A stretch of 64,000 nucleotides of DNA from assembly GCF_001425175.1 (NCBI RefSeq), contig NZ_LMDV01000008.1:91363-155362 (forward strand), written 5' to 3'. Position 1 is the stretch's first letter. Each line of letters begins with the position of its first letter. The notes under the pieces are model-generated. The model saw only the letters and a list, made by a program, of their open reading frames with translations, ran no database searches and was not told the DNA's origin. A program made the position numbers and the translations under genes. This stretch comes from Nocardioides sp. Root1257. Lineage in GTDB: Bacteria > Actinomycetota > Actinomycetes > Propionibacteriales > Nocardioidaceae. This document shows positions 51,213-60,816 of the stretch, piece by piece.

Positions 51213-52333
51213 GCCAGCCACCCGCGCAGGGCCTCGTGGACGTCGGGGTGGTTGAGGAGGCCGAAGTGGTCCGTGCGGCCCAGGTGCAGGACCGTCGCGT
51301 CGGGGAACAGCTCCTGGCCGTGCCGGTCGCGTCCGTACGCCGACGGCGGGCGCACCAGCAGGTCGCCGACGACGTGCCCGACGGGGTGCCGCTCCTGGGT
51401 CGTCAGGGTGGCCGCGACCAGGCGGTAGCGCGCGTGCGGCAGCGGCGGGACGTCCTCCGCCAGGCCCGCGACCAGGTCGTGCACGCCGACCGAGCGCCAG
51501 TCGAGGATCCGGCCGAACGCCGCGGTCTCCGGGAGCCGGGACAGCCCGCGGCTGCCGTGGCCGATCCCCCGCGCGATCGGCGCTCCCAGGTGCGGCGTGC
51601 CGAGCGTGACCACGTCCGAGACCCGGTCGGTCCAGGGCGCCTCGACGTCGCTGGCGACCGCACCGGCAGCCCGCAGGATCAGGCCGCCCATCGAGTGGCC
51701 GACGAGCGCGACGCGCTCGACCTCCACCGGCCACGCCTCGACCAGGCGCTGCATCAGGGCGGACAGCGCCGCACCGTTCTCGCGCAGGCCGAGCCCGGTG
51801 TTGGCCCGCAGGAGGACCGGGGTCCAGCCCTCCCCCGCGAGCATCTCGGCGTACGTCGTCCCGGTCCGCTCGCGCCAGCGCTCCCAGTAGGACTCGTTCT
51901 CGCAGAGCCCGTGCAGGAACACCACGACCCGTCCGGTCGCCCCCGGGAACGCGGCGGCGAGCCCGTCGGGGTCCAGCGGCACGTCCCGCCCGTCCGCACG
52001 CACGGCCATCGTGATCGCGAGATCGGGCCGCTCGACGGCGAGCCGGTCGCCGATCAGGCCATTGACCGCCGAGCGGACGAAGCGCCCGCGCGCCCCCGCG
52101 TCCAGGCGCGGACCCAGACCACCCGCCCGGCCCAGGCCGGCGGACGCGGCGCGCAGGCCGAGCGAGGCCCCGCCGTACACCGCGGAGGTGATCCGACGCC
52201 CCGGGTAGCCGCCGAAGCGGTCCGCCCAGGCGTCGTGGGTGTCGCGCACGCTGCGCACCACCAGCTCGTCGGCCACCTCGGTCAGCAGGGACAGCGCGTC
52301 GAGCACGCCGGGTCCCGGTGCGGGCTGGGTCAT
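51209..52333 (-). CDS. Alpha/beta hydrolase (esterase/lipase type)
   Basis: A 374-residue hydrolase. [12 protein letters not shown] forms the oxyanion region, [17 protein letters not shown] carries the nucleophile Ser, [18 protein letters not shown] is a lipase-type lid/turn, and [15 protein letters not shown] provides the C-terminal His. It resembles PGAP1-like or triacylglycerol-lipase proteins; there is no signal peptide, so it acts in the cytosol. ATG 52333 is used; the longer frame to 52492 would cover the operator-like repeats. Confidence 0.82.
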   Translation of the reverse strand: MTQPAPGPGVLDALSLLTEVADELVVRSVRDTHDAWADRFGGYPGRRITSAVYGGASLGLRAASAGLGRAGGLGPRLDAGARGRFVRSAVNGLIGDRLAVERPDLAITMAVRADGRDVPLDPDGLAAAFPGATGRVVVFLHGLCENESYWERWRERTGTTYAEMLAGEGWTPVLLRANTGLGLRENGAALSALMQRLVEAWPVEVERVALVGHSMGGLILRAAGAVASDVEAPWTDRVSDVVTLGTPHLGAPIARGIGHGSRGLSRLPETAAFGRILDWRSVGVHDLVAGLAEDVPPLPHARYRLVAATLTTQERHPVGHVVGDLLVRPPSAYGRDRHGQELFPDATVLHLGRTDHFGLLNHPDVHEALRGWLA

Positions 52334-52386
52334 GCGGCGACCATACCCGCGGTATGTCGTGGTGGCGAGGTGGCGGGGCCCATGGA

Positions 52387-52440
52387 TTGGTGACCAAACC
52401 GCAGGTGGGAACGCTCCCGGTCTGCGCTTGGTGACCAAAC
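52387..52440 (-). promoter_or_regulatory. Paired palindromic operators upstream of the hydrolase gene
   Basis: The identical 13-mer TTGGTGACCAAAC, containing the palindrome TTGGT-G-ACCAA, occurs at 52387-52399 and 52428-52440, 41 bases apart, about four helical turns. They lie 54-107 bases before the hydrolase start, in the 227-bp gap to tig. The layout suggests cooperative repressor binding. Confidence 0.55.
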
Positions 52441-52496
52441 GTGCGGTCGGCCGCGTCGCCGACGGGACGCCCAGCCCGCGTCTGCGCCGCAATGAC

Positions 52497-52529
52497 GCCG
52501 GCCCGCCAGGACGAGCCTGGCGGGCCGGC
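52497..52529 (-). terminator. Terminator of tig
   Basis: GCCGGCCCGCCAGG and CCTGGCGGGCCGGC form a perfect 14-bp stem with a 5-base loop, 32 bases downstream of the tig stop. A very stable GC-only hairpin without a T-run, usual for high-GC genomes. Confidence 0.75.
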
Positions 52530-52560
52530 GTACGACGTTGCCCGGGAGCGGGCGTGTGGA

Positions 52561-53970
52561 TCAGGCCTCGGCCTTCTCCTCCTCGGCGGGCTCGGCGGGC
52601 GCCTCGGCGTCGGCGTCTGCCTCGACCTCGGCCTCCGGCTCACCGATGGTGCCGTCGGGGAGCAGGTTCTTCAGCTCGACCGGGTTGCCGGACGCGTCGG
52701 TGACGACGGCCGACTCGACGATGCGGGCCAGCGCCTTGCCGCGCAGGATCTCCTGCACCAGCTCGGGGATGTGGTTGTGCTCGAACATGTGGTTCGCGAA
52801 CGCCTGCGGGTCCTCGCCGGACTGCTGGGCCTTGCGGACCATGTGCTCCGAGAGCTCCTGCTGGTCGATGCCGAACTCCTCGACCTGGGCGATCTCGTCC
52901 AGGATGAACTGGGCGGTGACCGCGTCGCGGACCCGGCGCTCGAGGTCGGCCTCGAACTCCTCCTGGGTCTGTCCCTCGTCCTCGAGGTACTTCTCCATGG
53001 TGACGCCGGCGTACGCGAGCTGCTGCTCGAAGCTGGAGCGGCGGGCGTTGAGCTCATCGGTCACGATCGTCTCGGGCAGCGGGACGTCGACCGACTCCAG
53101 CAGCGCCTCGAGGACGGCGTCGCGGGCGGCGGCGGCCTGCTCGAGACGGCGGCCGCGGCCGAGCCGCTCGCGGACGTCCTCGGTCAGCTCCTCGACGGTG
53201 TCGAACTCCGAGGCGAGCTGGGCGAACTCGTCGTCGAGGTCGGGCAGCTCCTGCTCCTGCACCTGGCTGACGGCGACCGCCACGTCGACGCCCTCGCCGA
53301 CCAGGTCACCACCCACGAGCTGGGAGGAGAAGACCTTCTCGTCGCCGGCGGCCAGGCCGACCAGCGCCTCGTCGAGACCGTCGATCATGCCGCCGCGACC
53401 CACGCGGTAGGACATGCCGGACACCTCGGCGCCGTCGACGACCTCGCCGTCCTTGGTCGCCTTGAGGTCCATGACCACGAAGTCGCCGTCGGCGGCGGGG
53501 CGCTCGACGTCGATGAGGGTCGCGAAGCGCTCACGCAGCGCCTCGACCTGCTCGGCGACGTCCTCGTCGCTCACCACGATGTCCTCGACCGACGCGGTCA
53601 CGCCGTCGTACGTCGGGAGCTTGATCTCGGGCTTGACGTCGACCTCGGCGGTGAACTCGAGCGCCTCGTTGTCCTCGAACTTGGTCACCTCGATCTCCGG
53701 CTGCGCGAGCGGCTGGAGGTCGTTGGCCTGGAGCGCCTCGACGTACTTCTGCGGGACGACCTCGTTGACGGCCTCCTCGAGGACGGCGCCACGGCCGACC
53801 TGGCGGTCGATGACGGCCGGCGGGACCTTGCCGCGGCGGAAGCCGGGGACGTTGATCTGCTTGGCGATCTTCTGATAGGCCGCGTCGAGGCTCGGCTTGA
53901 GCTCCTCGAAGGGCACCTCGACGGTCAGCTTGGCCCGGGTCGGGCTCAAGGTCTCGACGGCGCTCTTCAC
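52561..53970 (-). CDS. tig: Trigger factor (ribosome-associated chaperone)
   Basis: A 469-residue trigger factor. The N-terminal ribosome-binding signature is PGFRRGKVPPAVI, followed by the FKBP-like isomerase domain (DGDFVVMDLKATKDGEVVDG) and the helical arms. The C-terminus is strongly acidic (about 30 residues rich in Glu and Ala), as in actinobacterial homologues. GTG 53970 is preceded by AGGAG about eight bases upstream. It folds nascent chains and fits with the neighbouring clpP1P2-clpX module. Confidence 0.95.
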   Translation of the reverse strand: MKSAVETLSPTRAKLTVEVPFEELKPSLDAAYQKIAKQINVPGFRRGKVPPAVIDRQVGRGAVLEEAVNEVVPQKYVEALQANDLQPLAQPEIEVTKFEDNEALEFTAEVDVKPEIKLPTYDGVTASVEDIVVSDEDVAEQVEALRERFATLIDVERPAADGDFVVMDLKATKDGEVVDGAEVSGMSYRVGRGGMIDGLDEALVGLAAGDEKVFSSQLVGGDLVGEGVDVAVAVSQVQEQELPDLDDEFAQLASEFDTVEELTEDVRERLGRGRRLEQAAAARDAVLEALLESVDVPLPETIVTDELNARRSSFEQQLAYAGVTMEKYLEDEGQTQEEFEADLERRVRDAVTAQFILDEIAQVEEFGIDQQELSEHMVRKAQQSGEDPQAFANHMFEHNHIPELVQEILRGKALARIVESAVVTDASGNPVELKNLLPDGTIGEPEAEVEADADAEAPAEPAEEEKAEA

Positions 53971-54016
53971 AGGCTTTCTCCTACTTTTCGATGACTGGTG
54001 CTCGGTGGTGGTTCAG

Positions 54017-54089
54017 TCGGGGCGACAGGACTCGAACCTGCGATCTCCTGCTCCCAAAGCAGGCGCGCTAGCCACTACGCTACGCCCCG
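54017..54089 (-). tRNA. tRNA-Pro (anticodon TGG)
   Basis: Acceptor CGGGGCG pairs with CGCCCCG at the ends, discriminator A. Anticodon stem CCTGC/GCAGG encloses TTTGGGA, giving anticodon TGG. The T arm carries GGTTCGAGTCC. 73 bases, CCA not encoded. Confidence 0.95.
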
Positions 54090-54138
54090 CCAAGTGGGGT
54101 CCCACGCGTGCCCGGGGCACGCTCAGGACCCTGCTTGG

Positions 54139-54209
54139 AGCGGATGACGGGAATCGAACCCGCGTAGCCAGTTTGGAAGACTGGGGCTCTACCATTGAGC
54201 TACATCCGC
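54139..54209 (-). tRNA. tRNA-Gly (anticodon TCC)
   Basis: Acceptor GCGGATG pairs with CATCCGC, discriminator T. Anticodon loop CTTCCAA gives TCC, and the T arm holds GGTTCGATTCC. 71 bases, CCA not encoded. 49 bases upstream of tRNA-Pro, so probably cotranscribed. Confidence 0.94.
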
Positions 54210-54310
54210 GAGCCCGGGGCCGAGGCCCCGAGAGCGGGTGCAATCGTGCCACACGCGCGGGTCCCGACCCCAACCGGCACGACCGCCCGGACACCGGCCG
54301 AGCGCCGCCG

Positions 54311-55453
54311 TCAGCGTCGGTGGACCAGCACCAGGGCCCGGTCGTCGTTGCGCGAGCCGAGCGAGTCGACGAGCCGGTCGGCCCCGCCGGCGAACTCGCC
54401 GCGCAGCAGCCGCTCGGCCTGGCCGAGCATCCGGTCGATGCCGAGGCCGATCTCGCGGCGCGGGGTCTCGACCATGCCGTCGGTGTAGAGGAGCAGGGCG
54501 TCGCCGCTGCGCAGCACACCGGCGATCGTGGTGAACTCGGCCTCCTCGATCAGGCCGAGGACCGGCCCCTCCCCCTCGTGGACGGTCCAGCGACCGGAGC
54601 CGGCGTCGAGCTGGGCGGCCGGCGGGTGCCCGGCGGTGCGGACCTCGAAGGCGCCGCTGACCAGGTCGAGCGAGAGGTGGATCGCGGTCGCGAACCCCTC
54701 CTCCCAACCCTGGCGCAGGAGGTACTCGTTGGCCGCCGGGAGGAAGTCGGCGGGCGGGAGCGCGCCCAGGAGACCGCCGAAGGCGCCGGACAGCAGCAGC
54801 GCGCGGGTGCCGGCCTGCTCCCCCTTGCCCGACACGTCGACGACCACGATCTCGAGGCGGTCGGACTCGGGGGCACCGACGGCGACGATGAAGTCACCGG
54901 CGAACGGCGTACCCCCCGCCGAGCGCAGCGCCGTCTCGGTGAGCCAGCCCTCGGGCAGCGGCGGGATTCCGCCCTGGCTGAGGATCCGGTCGCGCAGGTC
55001 GACGAGCATCGACTCGCCCTGCACGCCGGCGACCCCGAGCCGGGAGCGGCGGAACGACGTCAGCAGCACGATGAAGCAGAGCAGGTAGAGGATGGTGATC
55101 GCGAGGACCTGCTTCGAGGTGATCTCCCGCTGCGCGGCGATCGCCAGCATCAGCATCACCATCACGAAGACCACGAACCACGGCAGCTGACGGGGGCCGA
55201 GCAGCAGGCTGCCGAGCAGCAGCGGCACGATCAGCATGGTCATCGGCGCCGTGTCGGGCCAGATCAGGACCGGCACCGTCACGAGGACGGTGAGCGCGAC
55301 CAGCGCCGCCAGCGTGTCGTTGCCGCGCGGGAGGAGCCGCCGTCGCCGACGCGCGACCTTCAGCCTGGACGGGCTGGCGGCCCGGTCCGCGTCGCTGCGT
55401 GCCGTCATCTGCTCGTCGGTCCTCGTCGTCGGCCCAGGTCCTGGGGTGGGCAT
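54311..55453 (-). CDS. Membrane PP2C-type serine/threonine phosphatase (SpoIIE/RsbU-like)
   Basis: A 380-residue protein with four membrane segments (about 47-64, 68-83, 89-105, 115-130) followed by a SpoIIE-type phosphatase: GTPFAGDFIVAVG, EIVVVDVSGKGEQAGTRALLLS, RTAGHPPAAQL, LLLYTDGMVETPRREIGLG, and SRNDDRALVLV, all metal-ligand regions intact. Such enzymes act on phosphorylated anti-anti-sigma factors. ATG 55453 overlaps the upstream nei stop as TGATG; ATG 55408 is another possible start. It is the intact counterpart of the frameshifted phosphatase near 18.5 kb. Confidence 0.85.
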   Translation of the reverse strand: MPTPGPGPTTRTDEQMTARSDADRAASPSRLKVARRRRRLLPRGNDTLAALVALTVLVTVPVLIWPDTAPMTMLIVPLLLGSLLLGPRQLPWFVVFVMVMLMLAIAAQREITSKQVLAITILYLLCFIVLLTSFRRSRLGVAGVQGESMLVDLRDRILSQGGIPPLPEGWLTETALRSAGGTPFAGDFIVAVGAPESDRLEIVVVDVSGKGEQAGTRALLLSGAFGGLLGALPPADFLPAANEYLLRQGWEEGFATAIHLSLDLVSGAFEVRTAGHPPAAQLDAGSGRWTVHEGEGPVLGLIEEAEFTTIAGVLRSGDALLLYTDGMVETPRREIGLGIDRMLGQAERLLRGEFAGGADRLVDSLGSRNDDRALVLVHRR

Positions 55454-56281
55454 CACTGTAGTGCTCGCGACCGGTACCTGCGCTGGCAATGGCCGCACCA
55501 GAACAGGTTGCGTCCCTGCAGCTCGGCCGTGCGTACCGCGTGGCCGCACACGTGGCAGGGCATCCCGTTGCGCCGGTAGACGTAGACCTCGCCGCCGTGG
55601 TCGTCGCGCCGCGGCGGCCGGCCCATCGCCTCCGGGGTGTGCTCCGGGCGGACCGTGTCGATGCGCCCGGTGCGGACCCCCTCCCGCATCAGGACGACCA
55701 GGTCGTCCCACATCGCGCGCCACTGGCCGACCCGCAGGGAGCTGCCCGGTCGGTACGGGTCGATCCGGTGCCGGAAGAGCACCTCGGCCCGGTAGACGTT
55801 GCCGACGCCGGCCAGCACCGACTGGTCCATCAGCAGGCCGCCGATCGGCGCCTTGCTGCGCCGGATCCGGTCCCACGCGATGCCCGGGTCGGCGTCCGCG
55901 CGCAGCGGGTCCGGTCCGGACCGGGCGACGATCAGATCGCGCTCGGCGCGCGTCAGCAGCTCGCAGGCCGTCGCGCCGCGCAGGTCGGCGTACGCCGTCT
56001 CGGTGGCGAGCCGGAGCCGCACCTGCCCGACCGGCTCGGGGACGCTCGCGACGCCGTCGTGCACGTCGAACTTGCCGTAGAGGCCCAGGTGGACGTGCAC
56101 GAACCGGTCGTCGGGGAAGGCAATGAAGAGGTGCTTGCCCCACGACTCGGCCCCGGCGAGCACCTGCCCGTCGAGGAGCTCCGCCGAGCCGGCGAACCGC
56201 CCCTGGGGGCTGCTCACGTCGACCACCTGGCCGCCGAAGACCGCGGTCAGCTCACCGGCCAGGCGGTGGAGGGTGTGCCCC

Positions 56282-56289
<8 letters not shown>
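55453..56289 (-). CDS. Fpg/Nei-family DNA glycosylase-AP lyase
   Basis: A 278-residue glycosylase of the Nei type. N-terminal MPEGHTLHRLAGEL provides catalytic Pro2 and Glu3; VGNVYRAEVLFRHRIDPYRPG is the H2TH region; the C-terminal zinc finger has CHVCG and WCGHC. PEGHT is characteristic of actinobacterial Nei2-like proteins that remove oxidised pyrimidines. Eight bases overlap with rpiB upstream. The protein is complete. Confidence 0.9.
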
Positions 56290-56779
<490 letters not shown>

Positions 56780-56791
56780 GGCGGCATTGTC

Positions 56792-57658
56792 TCAGCCGTG
56801 CTGGCGCACGAACGCGGCGACCTGTCCCATCAGGGTCTCGGCTGCCGGGAACACCCGCGGGTGGCGCCAGAAGCCGTGCAGCTGGCCCTGGTAGCGGCAG
56901 GCCACGAGCTCGACGCCGGCCTCCGCGACCCGGCGGGCGAGCACCTCACCCTCGTCGCGGAGCGGGTCGTGCTCCGCAGTCACGACCAGCGTCGGAGGCA
57001 GGGTGCCGAGCCGGTCGGAGAGCAGCGGCGCGAGGTCCGGGTCGGTGTGGTCGGCCGGGGTCGCGTACTGGTCCCAGTACCAGGCACCCTCGCGCGGGTC
57101 GAAGCCGTCCGCGTGCGTGCGGTAGGACTCGAAGCCAGCCGTCGGGTCGAGGAACGGGTAGATCAGCACCAGCGCGGCGTAGCGCCCCGGGTGCCGCAGA
57201 GCGTCCACGAGCGCGAGGTTGCCGCCGGCGCTGTCGCCGTGCGCGAGCAGGCGACCGTCCAGCGTGCGCTGGGCCCAGCCCGCTGCCGCCGCGACGTCGT
57301 CGACGGCAGCCGGGAAGCGATGCTCCGGTGGTCGCCGGTAGTCGACGCTCAGCACCCGCTGCCCGCTGAGGTTGGCCAGCCGGCGCGCCCGCGCGTCGTG
57401 CACCTCGACGTCGTTGAACACGAAGCCGCCGCCGTGGACGTGCACGACGACCGACTCACCCGCGCCCACGGGCGTGTAGAGACGGGCGGGTACGCCGTCG
57501 GCGTCGACGTCACTCACCTCGGCGACGTCCTCGCGCGGCTCGGCGGCGGCCGTGGCCCGGGCCTGCGCCCGCGCCGCGTCGATGTCGTAGCCCTCGGTCC
57601 AGACCGGGGTCTCGCCGGCGATCAGCTCGAGGGCCAGCCGGGACTCGGGGAAGAGCAT
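56792..57658 (-). CDS. Alpha/beta hydrolase (hormone-sensitive-lipase type)
   Basis: A 288-residue esterase. HVHGGGFVFND is the HGGG oxyanion box, GDSAGGNLALVDAL the nucleophile elbow, EHDPLRDEGE the acid, and GQLHGFW the His. Typical of the HSL/BFAE lipase family that hydrolyses small acyl esters. The N-terminus MLFPESRLALELI is usual. It is 2 bases from the FabH-like gene upstream and 12 bases from rpiB, so it belongs to the fabH-lipase-rpiB-nei-PP2C run. Confidence 0.87.
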   Translation of the reverse strand: MLFPESRLALELIAGETPVWTEGYDIDAARAQARATAAAEPREDVAEVSDVDADGVPARLYTPVGAGESVVVHVHGGGFVFNDVEVHDARARRLANLSGQRVLSVDYRRPPEHRFPAAVDDVAAAAGWAQRTLDGRLLAHGDSAGGNLALVDALRHPGRYAALVLIYPFLDPTAGFESYRTHADGFDPREGAWYWDQYATPADHTDPDLAPLLSDRLGTLPPTLVVTAEHDPLRDEGEVLARRVAEAGVELVACRYQGQLHGFWRHPRVFPAAETLMGQVAAFVRQHG

Positions 57659-57660
57659 CC

Positions 57661-58665
57661 TCAGACGCCGGCGACCGGAGGCAGCGTGACGACCTGGGAG
57701 GCGAAGCTGAGCCCGGCGCCGAATGCGATGAGCAGCGCCGTGTCCCCCGGCTTCGTCTGGCCCTGGCGCACCATCGCCTCGATGGCGAGCGGCACCGACG
57801 CGGCCGAGGTGTTGCCCGAGTCCTGCACGTCGCGGGCGATCGCGATGCCCTCCGGGAGCTTGAGGTTGCGGGCCAGGGTCTCGGTGATGCGCAGGTTGGC
57901 CTGGTGCGGCACGAACGCGTCGAGGTCTTCGATCGCCAACCCGGCGCCGTCGATCGCCTCGCGGGCCACGTCGGCCATCGCGAACGGCGCCCAGCGGAAG
58001 ACCGCCGTCCCCTCCATCTGCACGACCATCGGATGCTCGGGGCTGTTGTGCTGACAGCCCGGCACCTGCGTGATGACGTGGGACTGGGACCCGTCAGATC
58101 CCCAGGCCACCGGCCCGATGCCCGCCTCGTCGGCCGGTCCGACCACGACGGCCCCGGCGCCGTCGGCGAAGATGAACGCCGTGCCCCGGTCGGTCGGGTC
58201 CATGAAGGTGCTCAGCTTCTCGACGCCGATGACCAGCGCGTAGCCGGCGTTGCCCCCGCGGACCAGGTCCGAGGCGACCGAGAGCGCGTGGCAGAAGCCG
58301 GCGCAGCCGGCCGAGACGTCGAAGGCCGCGGCGCGCGAGCCCAGCCGGTCGGCGACGATCGGGGCCGCGGCCGGCGTGTGCTGGGCATGGGTCGAGGTCG
58401 CGAGGATGACCGTCGAGATCTGGTCGGCCCCGATGCCGGACACCTCCAGCGCCGCGCGTGCCGCATGGGTCGCCATGTCGAGGAGCGACTCGTCCTCGCC
58501 GGCGAAGCGTCGCGTCCGGATGCCCGAACGGGTCTGGATCCACTCGTCGTTGGAGTCCAGGACCTCGCAGATCTCGTCGTTGGTGACGACCCGCGCCGGT
58601 CGGTAGACCCCGAGCCCGAGCATCGCGGTCGCCGATGCGCCGGTGCGTTGACTGATCCTCGCCAT
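57661..58665 (-). CDS. fabH: Beta-ketoacyl-ACP synthase III-type enzyme
   Basis: A 334-residue KASIII fold enzyme. Catalytic Cys lies in DVSAGCAGFCHALSVA, His in FVPHQANLRI, and Asn in QDSGNTSAASVPLAI. It condenses an acyl-CoA with malonyl-ACP to start fatty-acid synthesis. ATG 58665 is supported by GGGAG five bases upstream; the frame extending to 58704 is less likely. No other fab genes adjoin, so a role outside standard FAS is possible. The following lipase gene is 2 bases away. Confidence 0.9.
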   Translation of the reverse strand: MARISQRTGASATAMLGLGVYRPARVVTNDEICEVLDSNDEWIQTRSGIRTRRFAGEDESLLDMATHAARAALEVSGIGADQISTVILATSTHAQHTPAAAPIVADRLGSRAAAFDVSAGCAGFCHALSVASDLVRGGNAGYALVIGVEKLSTFMDPTDRGTAFIFADGAGAVVVGPADEAGIGPVAWGSDGSQSHVITQVPGCQHNSPEHPMVVQMEGTAVFRWAPFAMADVAREAIDGAGLAIEDLDAFVPHQANLRITETLARNLKLPEGIAIARDVQDSGNTSAASVPLAIEAMVRQGQTKPGDTALLIAFGAGLSFASQVVTLPPVAGV

Positions 58666-58733
58666 GACAGCTCCCTGACTCGGGGACGGTGTGAACGAAG
58701 GCACACTAGACCCGGGCCGGGGACGCCGTGTCG

Positions 58734-60707
58734 TCAGTCCTCCGCGAGCACGACCACCCGGTCGCCGGGGATGACGCGGAAGGTCTCCGACTTCGCCGGG
58801 TTGACCCGGACGCCGAAGCTGGTCCCGCTGCCGTCGGCCAGCGCCGTCGACTTGTAGCCGATCGCGGTCTCACCACGACGTACGGCGCCGGCGACGACCG
58901 TCGCGAAGTCGACCTCCGCACCCGGCTCGACGTACCACTCGGCGGGGCGCAGGTAGATCTCGCTGCCCTCGTCGCCGAGCAGCTCGGAGAAGACCGCCTC
59001 CAGACGGTGGTCCTCCGAGAGCTGGGTGACCAGCAGGCTCACGATCTCGCCGCTGACCACGACGTCGTCGACGTGGGCGACCTGCGCGAGCACGCGGTTG
59101 CGGTCGTCGAGCATCTCGCTGACGACGGGCGTGGCCGCGTCCATCCGGGCGAGGAGGTCGCGCACGTGCAGCAGCGTCACCAGCGTGCGGGCGTCCGCCG
59201 CCTGGGGCTCCAGGTCATCGGAGTAGCAGAGCACGATGACCTGGTCGAGGTCGGCGCTCAGGTGCCGCTCGAGCGTCGCCCGGTCGGTGGTCGAGGCCGT
59301 GACGACGGTGACGTCGAGGTTGGCCATCGGCGGCAGCACCTCGGGGGCGTACGACGTGACGACGGTCAGTCCCGATCCCGGGGGCGCGTACTTGTCGAGC
59401 TCGCGCAGCACGATCGGCGCGCGCTCGTTCCAGCCGATCAGCACGGCCCGCGTCGGGTGGTCGTCCACGCCGAACGAGGTGCCCAGACGGGTCCGGTCCG
59501 GCTGCACGAGGGCGTCGGGCTCGCCCCGCAGGGTCGAGTCGTCCTCGGCGACCACGATGAGCGTGCACCCGGCGACCAGGGTCTCGGGCGGCGGGTTCAG
59601 CTTCGGCCCGTCCGGCCCGATCACGCCGATCACGCCGGCCAGCTCGTAGGCCAGCAGCGCGTCGCCGTACGTCGCGTCCGCGGCCAGGCCGTGGCCCTCG
59701 AGGAAGTAGATCTCGTCGCCGCCGTAGTCGAAGAGCTCGGTGTAGACGGCCGCGGCGCCGGACTGCCGTGAGGTCTGCACGACGAGCTTGGCGACGGTCT
59801 CGCGGATGTCGAGCAGCACGGTGCGCTCGGCCCCGACCAGGCGCGCCGCCTCGAGGTTGGTGGGGTTGCGGATCTCGGCGACGATGCGCGGACCGTCGGG
59901 GCCGGCGTGGGTCAGCGCGAGCAGGGTCTTGATGACCTCGGCGTCCGGGTCCTCGGAGGTCTCCGGGGCGAGCAGGATCACCGAGCGGGCGCTCGGATGG
60001 CTGCTGAGCGCGAGGTCGTCGAGGTCCATCGGCGACCCGGACCGGCAGATCACCCGGGTGCCGCGCAGGTCGGGCACCTTGGCCCGGAGCAGCTCCTCCA
60101 TCTCGACCTTGTCGCGGTCGGCGAGCACCACGATCACCGGCTTCCTGCGGCTCTCGTTGGCCAGCGTCAGCTCGCTCACGATCGTGAAGATCGAGTCCGA
60201 CCAGCCGAGGATCACCGTGTGGTCCTTCTCCAGGACCGTCGAGCGGCCGCGGCGCAGGTCGGCCAGCTTGGCGTCGATGCCGGTGGCGATCACGCCGATC
60301 AGGGCGCTGACGATGAAGAGGCCGGCGATGGTCAGCACCAGCATGGTGAGCAGGAACTGCCAGGAGGCCCCGCCGTCGCCGGCCACGGTGCCCGGGTCGA
60401 GCGCGTGGAAGAGGTTCTGCATCAGGTCGCGGAAGAACGGCTTCGACGGGTCGTCGTCCGACCGCAGGCTGAAGATCGCGACGATCACGGTGAACGCCAC
60501 GATGAGCACCACGGTGGTGACGCACAGCCAGGCGATCAGCGCCGGCGTCCCCCGCGCCATGCTGTTGTCGAACTGGTAGCGCAGCTTCTCGCGCAGCGTG
60601 GGCTCCTCGAGGTGCTTGCTGCGTGCGATCGGCGTCGTGCGCTCGGCCGTCGGCGATCCCATCGCCCGGGCCGTGCGCTGGCGTGCCTGTAGACCGGTCC
60701 GTGCCAT
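58734..60707 (-). CDS. CASTOR/POLLUX-like ion channel with RCK-type domains
   Basis: A 657-residue protein. Two membrane segments (about 57-80 and 117-142) with a short pore-like region between are followed by two nucleotide-binding RCK/TrkA-N-like units: TVILGWSDSIFTIVSELTLANE and AVLIGWNERAPIVLREL, then a C-terminal TrkA-C-like part. This matches bacterial relatives of plant CASTOR/POLLUX channels, which conduct Ca2+ or K+. Start ATG 60707; no obvious selectivity filter (TVGYG) is seen, as usual for this family. Confidence 0.85.
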   Translation of the reverse strand: MARTGLQARQRTARAMGSPTAERTTPIARSKHLEEPTLREKLRYQFDNSMARGTPALIAWLCVTTVVLIVAFTVIVAIFSLRSDDDPSKPFFRDLMQNLFHALDPGTVAGDGGASWQFLLTMLVLTIAGLFIVSALIGVIATGIDAKLADLRRGRSTVLEKDHTVILGWSDSIFTIVSELTLANESRRKPVIVVLADRDKVEMEELLRAKVPDLRGTRVICRSGSPMDLDDLALSSHPSARSVILLAPETSEDPDAEVIKTLLALTHAGPDGPRIVAEIRNPTNLEAARLVGAERTVLLDIRETVAKLVVQTSRQSGAAAVYTELFDYGGDEIYFLEGHGLAADATYGDALLAYELAGVIGVIGPDGPKLNPPPETLVAGCTLIVVAEDDSTLRGEPDALVQPDRTRLGTSFGVDDHPTRAVLIGWNERAPIVLRELDKYAPPGSGLTVVTSYAPEVLPPMANLDVTVVTASTTDRATLERHLSADLDQVIVLCYSDDLEPQAADARTLVTLLHVRDLLARMDAATPVVSEMLDDRNRVLAQVAHVDDVVVSGEIVSLLVTQLSEDHRLEAVFSELLGDEGSEIYLRPAEWYVEPGAEVDFATVVAGAVRRGETAIGYKSTALADGSGTSFGVRVNPAKSETFRVIPGDRVVVLAED

Positions 60708-60816
60708 CTGTCCATCCCCCACATGTTCGTTTCCCGGAGAATCGTCGCTCACCGGGGGCACCTGAGCACCCGTTTCGGTGGAACTACTGGGGCATGTCTC
60801 GCCGTGGCGTGCCACG

